A stretch of DNA of 64,000 nt from CAYSUS01 sp964434165 (lineage in GTDB: Bacteria > Planctomycetota > Planctomycetia > Pirellulales > Thermoguttaceae): assembly GCA_964434165.1 (NCBI GenBank), contig CAYSUS010000030.1, positions 1 to 64,000 on the forward strand, read 5' to 3'. Made by a program: the position numbers and the translations under genes. The notes below the pieces were generated by a model, which was not told the origin of the DNA, made no database searches, and saw only the letters and a list, made by a program, of their open reading frames with translations. Below, piece after piece: positions 59,726 to 64,000 of this stretch (position 1 is its first letter; each line of letters begins with the position of its first letter).

Positions 59726-60412
59726 CTACCGGACCCGTCTGACCGAGTTGATCAGCACGGTCTTCACCGGCTTCATGGGGAATTCGGCGGTGTCCTCCAC
59801 CGGGACCGAGCCGATCTTGTCCACCACGTCGTGGCCATCGACCACACGGCCGAACGCGCAGTAGCCGTACTTCTCCGGCGAATCGCCGGCGTGGTCCAGG
59901 TGGGGGTTGTCGGCCAGGTTGAAGTAGAACATCGACGTGGCGCTGTGCGGATCGTCGGGGCGCCGCACCAAGGCGATCGTGTGCCGGTTGTTCTTCAGCC
60001 CCTTGTCGGCCTCGCTCCGCACCGACACGCGGGCCTCCTTGGGCGCCAGATCGGCGGTGTAGCCGCCGCCGAGGACGACCTCGCCGTCAATCGCTTGGTG
60101 GAACACCGTCTGATCGAAGAAGCCGCGCTCGGCGTAGTACAGGAAGTGCGCCACGGTGAGCGGGGCCTTCTCGTTGTCCAACTCGACGGTGATCTCGCCC
60201 AGCGAGGTGTCGATGACCACGGTCGGCTGGACCGACTCGGGCTCCTGCTTCTTGTCGGCCGCGCTGTTCGACGACGCCGAGCCGTTGATCGAAGCGGTCG
60301 CAGGGTCCGCGCCGGCGGAGTCCCCCTCCCCGTTCGAACTCGCGCCGCAGCCCGCGATCCCCATCGCCACCGCGGCAAAACAAGCCACCGCGCCACTACA
60401 GAACGCTCGCAT
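59726..60412 (-). CDS. cyclophilin-type peptidyl-prolyl isomerase lipoprotein
   Basis: A 228-residue lipoprotein. Signal with lipobox GIAGC (about 18-22), a Ser/Glu-rich linker to about 62, then a cyclophilin domain: VVIDTSLGEITVELDNEKAPLTVAHFLYYAERGFFDQTVFHQAIDGEVVLGGG. The catalytic Arg of the FHRVI motif is replaced by Gln (FHQAI), so isomerase activity may be weak. NNRHTIALVRRPDDPHSATSMFYFNLADNPHLD and YCAFGRVVDGHDVVDKI complete the fold. It should sit on a membrane facing the periplasm. Convergent with the upstream neighbour; no other gene in the transcript. Confidence 0.92.
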   Translation of the reverse strand: MRAFCSGAVACFAAVAMGIAGCGASSNGEGDSAGADPATASINGSASSNSAADKKQEPESVQPTVVIDTSLGEITVELDNEKAPLTVAHFLYYAERGFFDQTVFHQAIDGEVVLGGGYTADLAPKEARVSVRSEADKGLKNNRHTIALVRRPDDPHSATSMFYFNLADNPHLDHAGDSPEKYGYCAFGRVVDGHDVVDKIGSVPVEDTAEFPMKPVKTVLINSVRRVR

Positions 60413-60797
60413 TCCTCGGCCTCCATGCCTCGGCCCCGATGCCCGGTCGAGCCTGACCGCCGGGCGGGGCGATCCTGGGTCGGGTCCTCACTGACGGGTC
60501 GGCGGCGGCTGTGCCGCCATCGGGTGACATCATCTTCGGAATGGGGGATTCGTGCAACCTCGGTTTCTTGGTCGGGACAGCCACCCCTTGAGCCCACCCC
60601 TGGTCAGCCAGCGGCTCCAACCGCACCCCTCCATGCAGGGGAATGAAGCGGACGCGGCCAGCCATGGCGGAGGGAAAACGCCATCCTCGGACCAGCAAAT
60701 TCCCTTGCCGATGACATTTGATAGAATCAGATGGCAGAGGGGTCGGCGGACCCGTTCGGGGCCGGAGAACAGGGCACCTTTTCTGAGGTAGAAGCGG
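60413..60797. other. 385-bp divergent spacer
   Basis: No gene seen. On the plus strand TGA-TAGAAT (60719-60727) is an extended -10 (compare TGA-TAGAAT at 35758), with no clear -35, and it lies about 70 bp before the GTG at 60798. No good promoter for the cyclophilin gene was identified on the minus strand. Confidence 0.45.
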
Positions 60798-61790
60798 GTG
60801 GGAAGCCGCTGGTTCAATCTGGCCGTGGTTGGTCTGTGGTTGGCCTCGATGACGTGGCTGGTCACCGACAAGATCCTGCCCTCGCTGCTGGTCGGGGATC
60901 CTCCCAATTACCGCACGATCCTGGCCGCCCGGAAGAGCGAGCCCCCCGTGGGCTGGCGCCTGCTGTTCAACGGCCAGCCGATCGGGTGGGCCCTCAGCGC
61001 CGCGTTCCCCCTGCCCAACGAGTTGACGGAGGTTCGCAGCCGGGTGCATTTCGACGAGCTGCCCCTGGCCGACTTCACGCCGGGCCTGTTGGGCCAGCTT
61101 CTCGGCCTGACCAAGTTCAGCCGCGTCGCCCTGGAAGTGGATACCGGCAGCACGCTGCTGATCGACCCGCTCGGGCGCTTGTCCCGTTTCACCTCGACGG
61201 TGCGCCTGGAGGACTTCGACCAGGTGATCCACATGGAGGGGACCGTCGAGAACGGCGACCTGAAGGTCTCGTTGCGGGCCGGCGAAGTGACCTACGACGA
61301 GACCGTGGGCATGCCGTCCGACGCGATCCTCAGCGACTCGCTGTCGCCGCAGACCCGGCTCCCTGGGCTTCGGCTGGGGCAGAAGTGGACCGTGCCGAGC
61401 GTCAGTCCTCTTTCGCCGTCGTTCAAGGACGCCGTGGAGATCCTGCATGCCGCCGTGGAGCAGACGGAGCTCATCGAGTGGAACGGCCAGAAGCGAAACG
61501 CGCTGGTCGTCGTGTTTCGCAGCGATCCGGGGATCGGCCTGGGTACCGGCAAGAGGCCGCGCGGCAGGCTATGGGTCCTGCCCGACGGCACCGTGGTGCG
61601 TCAGGAGGTGTCGATCTTCGGCTCGAAGATGACGTTCGTGCGCATGGGCGATCCTGAGGCGGAGGGCCTGGCCGATCGGATCCGCCTTCAGGACAGCCCC
61701 ATGCCGCTTCCACCGCGGGAGTACGAGAGCACGTCGTCGGCCAGTGCGAAAGGGCACGCGCGAGGACAGCCGGGAGTCGCATCGCCATGA
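60798..61790 (+). CDS. membrane-anchored exported protein upstream of ABC exporter
   Basis: A 330-residue protein with an N-terminal anchor (WFNLAVVGLWLASMTWLV, about 5-22) and a large exported beta-rich domain: WRLLFNGQPIGWALSAAF, EVRSRVHFDELPLADF, VALEVDTGSTLLIDPLGRLSRFTSTVRLED and LRLGQKWTVPSVSPLSP. I do not recognise the family; the repeats of beta strands resemble a periplasmic lipid- or ligand-binding fold. The start is a GTG with GAGG upstream. It overlaps the ABC ATPase gene by 4 bp (ATGA), so it is probably part of the exporter. Confidence 0.82.
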   Translation: MGSRWFNLAVVGLWLASMTWLVTDKILPSLLVGDPPNYRTILAARKSEPPVGWRLLFNGQPIGWALSAAFPLPNELTEVRSRVHFDELPLADFTPGLLGQLLGLTKFSRVALEVDTGSTLLIDPLGRLSRFTSTVRLEDFDQVIHMEGTVENGDLKVSLRAGEVTYDETVGMPSDAILSDSLSPQTRLPGLRLGQKWTVPSVSPLSPSFKDAVEILHAAVEQTELIEWNGQKRNALVVVFRSDPGIGLGTGKRPRGRLWVLPDGTVVRQEVSIFGSKMTFVRMGDPEAEGLADRIRLQDSPMPLPPREYESTSSASAKGHARGQPGVASP

Positions 61791-62563
61791 TCGAGTTCGC
61801 CGACCTGACGCGGAGCTACGGCGAGAAGGTGGCGGTCGCGGGATTGCGCTTCACGGTGCCGCGGGGCGAGCTGTTCGCCTTCCTCGGCCCCAACGGGGCG
61901 GGCAAGACCACCACGATCAAGATGCTCGTGGGACTCCTGCGTCCCAGCTCCGGCACGCTCCGCGTGGGCGGCCACGACGTCGTGGCTCGGCCCCGCGAGG
62001 CCGCGCGACTGCTGGGCTACGTGCCCGACGAGCCGGTCCTGTACGACAAGCTTTCGGGGCGGGAGTTCCTCGAGTTCGTGGCCGAGATGCGCGGAATGGC
62101 GCGCGGCAAGGCGGAGCGGCAGATCGCCCAGTTCGCCGAGCTGTTCGAGCTCCGCGGCTTCCTCGACGACCTGGCCGAGACCTACTCGCACGGGATGAAA
62201 CAGCGATTGGTGTTCGCGTCGGCCCTGTTCCACGATCCCGACGTGCTCGTCCTGGACGAGCCGATGGTGGCCCTTGACCCCAAGAGCGTGCGCCTGGTCA
62301 AGGACCTGATCCGCGGCAGGGCATCGGCCGGCAAGACGGTGTTCATGTCCACGCACACCCTGGCCCTGGCCGAGGAGATCGCCGACCGGATCGGCATCAT
62401 CCACCGCGGACGCTTGGAATTCCTTGGCACCCTCGGCGAGCTGCGACAGCTCCTGGCCGCCGATCACGAGACGCTCGAAGACCTGTTCCTGGAACTGACG
62501 TCTGACGGAGACGGGCGTCTGCGCGGCCGTCGCGGCGAATTGCCCTTGCGCCGCGATGCCTGA
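61787..62563 (+). CDS. ABC transporter ATP-binding protein
   Basis: A 258-residue ABC ATPase of the ABC-2 exporter type. Walker A GPNGAGKTTT (about 34-43), Q-loop GYVPDEPVLYDKLSGREFL, signature YSHGMKQRLVFASAL (the usual SGGQ reads SHGM), Walker B VLVLDEPMVALDP, and H-loop STHTLALAEEIADRI. It pairs with the large permease encoded 69 bp downstream and with the exported protein upstream. Likely an exporter; substrate unknown. Confidence 0.94.
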   Translation: MIEFADLTRSYGEKVAVAGLRFTVPRGELFAFLGPNGAGKTTTIKMLVGLLRPSSGTLRVGGHDVVARPREAARLLGYVPDEPVLYDKLSGREFLEFVAEMRGMARGKAERQIAQFAELFELRGFLDDLAETYSHGMKQRLVFASALFHDPDVLVLDEPMVALDPKSVRLVKDLIRGRASAGKTVFMSTHTLALAEEIADRIGIIHRGRLEFLGTLGELRQLLAADHETLEDLFLELTSDGDGRLRGRRGELPLRRDA

Positions 62564-62632
62564 CCGCGGCATGTCCTCGCGCAGCACGTGTATGCCTGAG
62601 ACCACCTTAGCGACCAGGAAGCGACGCCCCTG

Positions 62633-64000
62633 ATGGCACAAGCGGCCGCCACCTTCGACGCCGCGGGCGCGGCCCGCCCGGCGCCGGCCGATGTTCCGCC
62701 CTCGCCGCAGGACGAGGCCCGAGCCTTCTGGCGCATGCGCGGGCGTATGGTTCGCACCATGCTCCGCCAGGTGCTCAAGCGCTCGCGGCTTCGCATCACG
62801 CTCATCGCCGTACTCAGCACGCTGCTCTGGGTGGCCCTGTTCTGGCTGTTCGTGGACGGGTTCCAGTTTCTCAGCGCCGGCGTGCCGCACGCCCCCACCT
62901 ACAAACGGATCGTGCACGCCGTGTTCTTCATGTTCTACGCCGCGCTGATGGTGATGCTCACATTCTCCTCGGGGATCATCCTCTACTCGGGCCTGTTCCG
63001 TGCGCCGGACGTGGCCTTCCTCCTGACCATTCCGGCCCGCGCGGAGCGCGTGTTCCTGCACAAGTTCCAGGAGGCGGTGCTGCTGAGCAGTTGGGCCTTC
63101 GTGCTGTTGGGCAGCCCGATGATCCTGGCCTACGGCATCACCTCCGAGGCGCCCTGGTACTTCTACGCTTTGCTGATCCCGTTCCTGGTCGCGTTTACCT
63201 ACACGCCCGCGGCGGTCGGGGCCATGGCCTGCATGGCCGTGGTGCGGTGGATGCCCGCCGGGAGGCGGCACTTCCTGATCCTCGTCGGCGCGGGCGTCAC
63301 GGCGCTGGGCTTCTGGATCGTGTGGTCGGTGCTCGGCGCCGGCGAGAGCGACCTGCTGACCGCCTCGTGGTTCCAGGAGATCCTTCAGCGCCTCCGCTTC
63401 TCCGAGCAGCGACTGCTGCCGAGCTGGTGGCTGAGCATGGGCCTGCTCGAGGCGGCCGGCCGGGAGTGGTCGGAGAGCGTCCTGTTCCTCGCCGTGATGA
63501 TCTCCAACGCGCTGTTCTTTCGACAGGCCGGCGCGCTGATGGCCAACCGGATCTACCGGGCGGCCTACAGCCGGCTGCACGGCCATCGCCACGTCGCAAC
63601 CCGGCGCCGCGGCCACCGGACCCACGGCAGGTTGGGGCCGTTGCCCGGGCTGGGCTGGATCGACGACGTGGTCCACGCTCTGCCGCTGCTGCGCCCGCAG
63701 ACTCGCCTCATGATCGTCAAGGACCTGCGCCTCTTCCGCCGCGATCCCGTCCAATGGTCGCAGTTCCTCATCTTCTTCGGCCTGTTGGGCCTGTACTTCG
63801 TCAACATCCGCCGGTTCACGTACGACTACCATTACGTGGGCTGGGTCAATACGGTGAGCTTCCTGAACCTGTCCGTGGTGGGCCTGCTTCTGTCCACCTT
63901 CACCACGCGATTCGTGTTTCCCATGATCAGCCTGGAGGGCCAACGGTTCTGGACGCTCGGCCTTTTGCCCGTCGCCCGGGGGCGAATCCTCTGGAGCAAG
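62633..64000 (+). CDS. ABC exporter permease, partial (3' end beyond window)
   Basis: At least 456 residues, open to the window end. A cytoplasmic N-terminus is followed by TM segments at about 53-72 (ITLIAVLSTLLWVALFWLFV), 92-118 (HAVFFMFYAALMVMLTFSSGIIL), 142-162, 172-195, 208-232, 285-300 and several more near the end. LFRAPDVAFLLTIPARAERVFLHKF between the second and third TM is a motif of large ABC-2 type exporter permeases of the putative ABC exporter family. It has no visible ribosome site before ATG 62633 but the frame and TM pattern are clear. Co-directional with the ATPase. Confidence 0.9.
   Translation, partial: MAQAAATFDAAGAARPAPADVPPSPQDEARAFWRMRGRMVRTMLRQVLKRSRLRITLIAVLSTLLWVALFWLFVDGFQFLSAGVPHAPTYKRIVHAVFFMFYAALMVMLTFSSGIILYSGLFRAPDVAFLLTIPARAERVFLHKFQEAVLLSSWAFVLLGSPMILAYGITSEAPWYFYALLIPFLVAFTYTPAAVGAMACMAVVRWMPAGRRHFLILVGAGVTALGFWIVWSVLGAGESDLLTASWFQEILQRLRFSEQRLLPSWWLSMGLLEAAGREWSESVLFLAVMISNALFFRQAGALMANRIYRAAYSRLHGHRHVATRRRGHRTHGRLGPLPGLGWIDDVVHALPLLRPQTRLMIVKDLRLFRRDPVQWSQFLIFFGLLGLYFVNIRRFTYDYHYVGWVNTVSFLNLSVVGLLLSTFTTRFVFPMISLEGQRFWTLGLLPVARGRILWSK

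Overview
The window is about 68% GC, densely coded on both strands, and carries several planctomycete hallmark families: DUF1501, DUF1549/DUF1553 and cytochrome-c/WD40 proteins, PPC-domain secreted proteins, DUF58/MoxR/VWA sets, DUF480 (YceH), a stand-alone RNA polymerase alpha C-terminal-domain protein, and zinc-ribbon membrane proteins. I infer a planctomycete (Planctomycetia, plausibly Pirellulales or a close relative). Genus cannot be read from the sequence. No rRNA, tRNA, CRISPR array, IS element or phage gene was seen.

Layout. 160-2684 (+): serC, an HD-domain protein and a SagB-like nitroreductase. 2887-19103 (-): one long Tad/Flp (type IVc) pilus cluster. It has two CpaF/TadA ATPases (one carrying an N-terminal FHA domain), TadB, TadC, CpaB, the CpaA prepilin peptidase, Flp-type pilins, TadE/TadG-like pseudopilins, and at its distal end a zinc-ribbon membrane protein and a Ser/Thr kinase fused to a caspase-like domain. 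The outer-membrane secretin, TadZ and TadD are not in the window. 19358-21622 (-): a PcrA/UvrD helicase, divergent from 21952-24789 (+), which holds an alpha-CTD-like protein and then a tightly coupled trio (DUF3592, arrestin-like, P-loop ATPase). 25034-29821 (+): a Cys-rich secreted protein, YceH, acetate kinase and a zinc-ribbon/GATase-like protein. 35573-29872 (-): a MoxR, DUF58, BatA-like VWA and large VWA operon, divergent from a large secreted zinc-ribbon/tandem-propeller protein (35975). 39535-48901 (+): secreted and VWA proteins, a terpenoid-toroid protein, a histidine kinase, response regulator and RsbU-type phosphatase signalling operon, and mutM. 49388-57993 (+): DUF1501, PPC protein, DUF1549/1553 cytochrome and cytochrome-WD40 protein. 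58145-64000: a small zinc-ribbon protein, a small membrane ORF, secreted proteins, a cyclophilin-like lipoprotein, and an ABC exporter whose permease runs off the window.

Themes. (1) Phospho-signalling next to a pilus motor: a Hanks-type kinase lies in the same gene cluster as an FHA-fused secretion ATPase. (2) A family of bipartite palindromic elements (two 15-bp dyads that are reverse complements of each other) occurs at least seven times. Most copies are intergenic, but three lie in frame inside genes, two of them between the start codon and the signal peptide of the PPC protein, like the palindromic elements of Rickettsia genes. (3) Several unrelated membrane proteins share the plan zinc ribbon, Pro/Ala linker, single TM segment, exported domain. 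(4) Several promoters show an extended -10 (TGN next to a TATAAT-like hexamer).

All family names are from reading the proteins by eye. No database search was possible, and start codons were chosen from Shine-Dalgarno spacing and domain starts.
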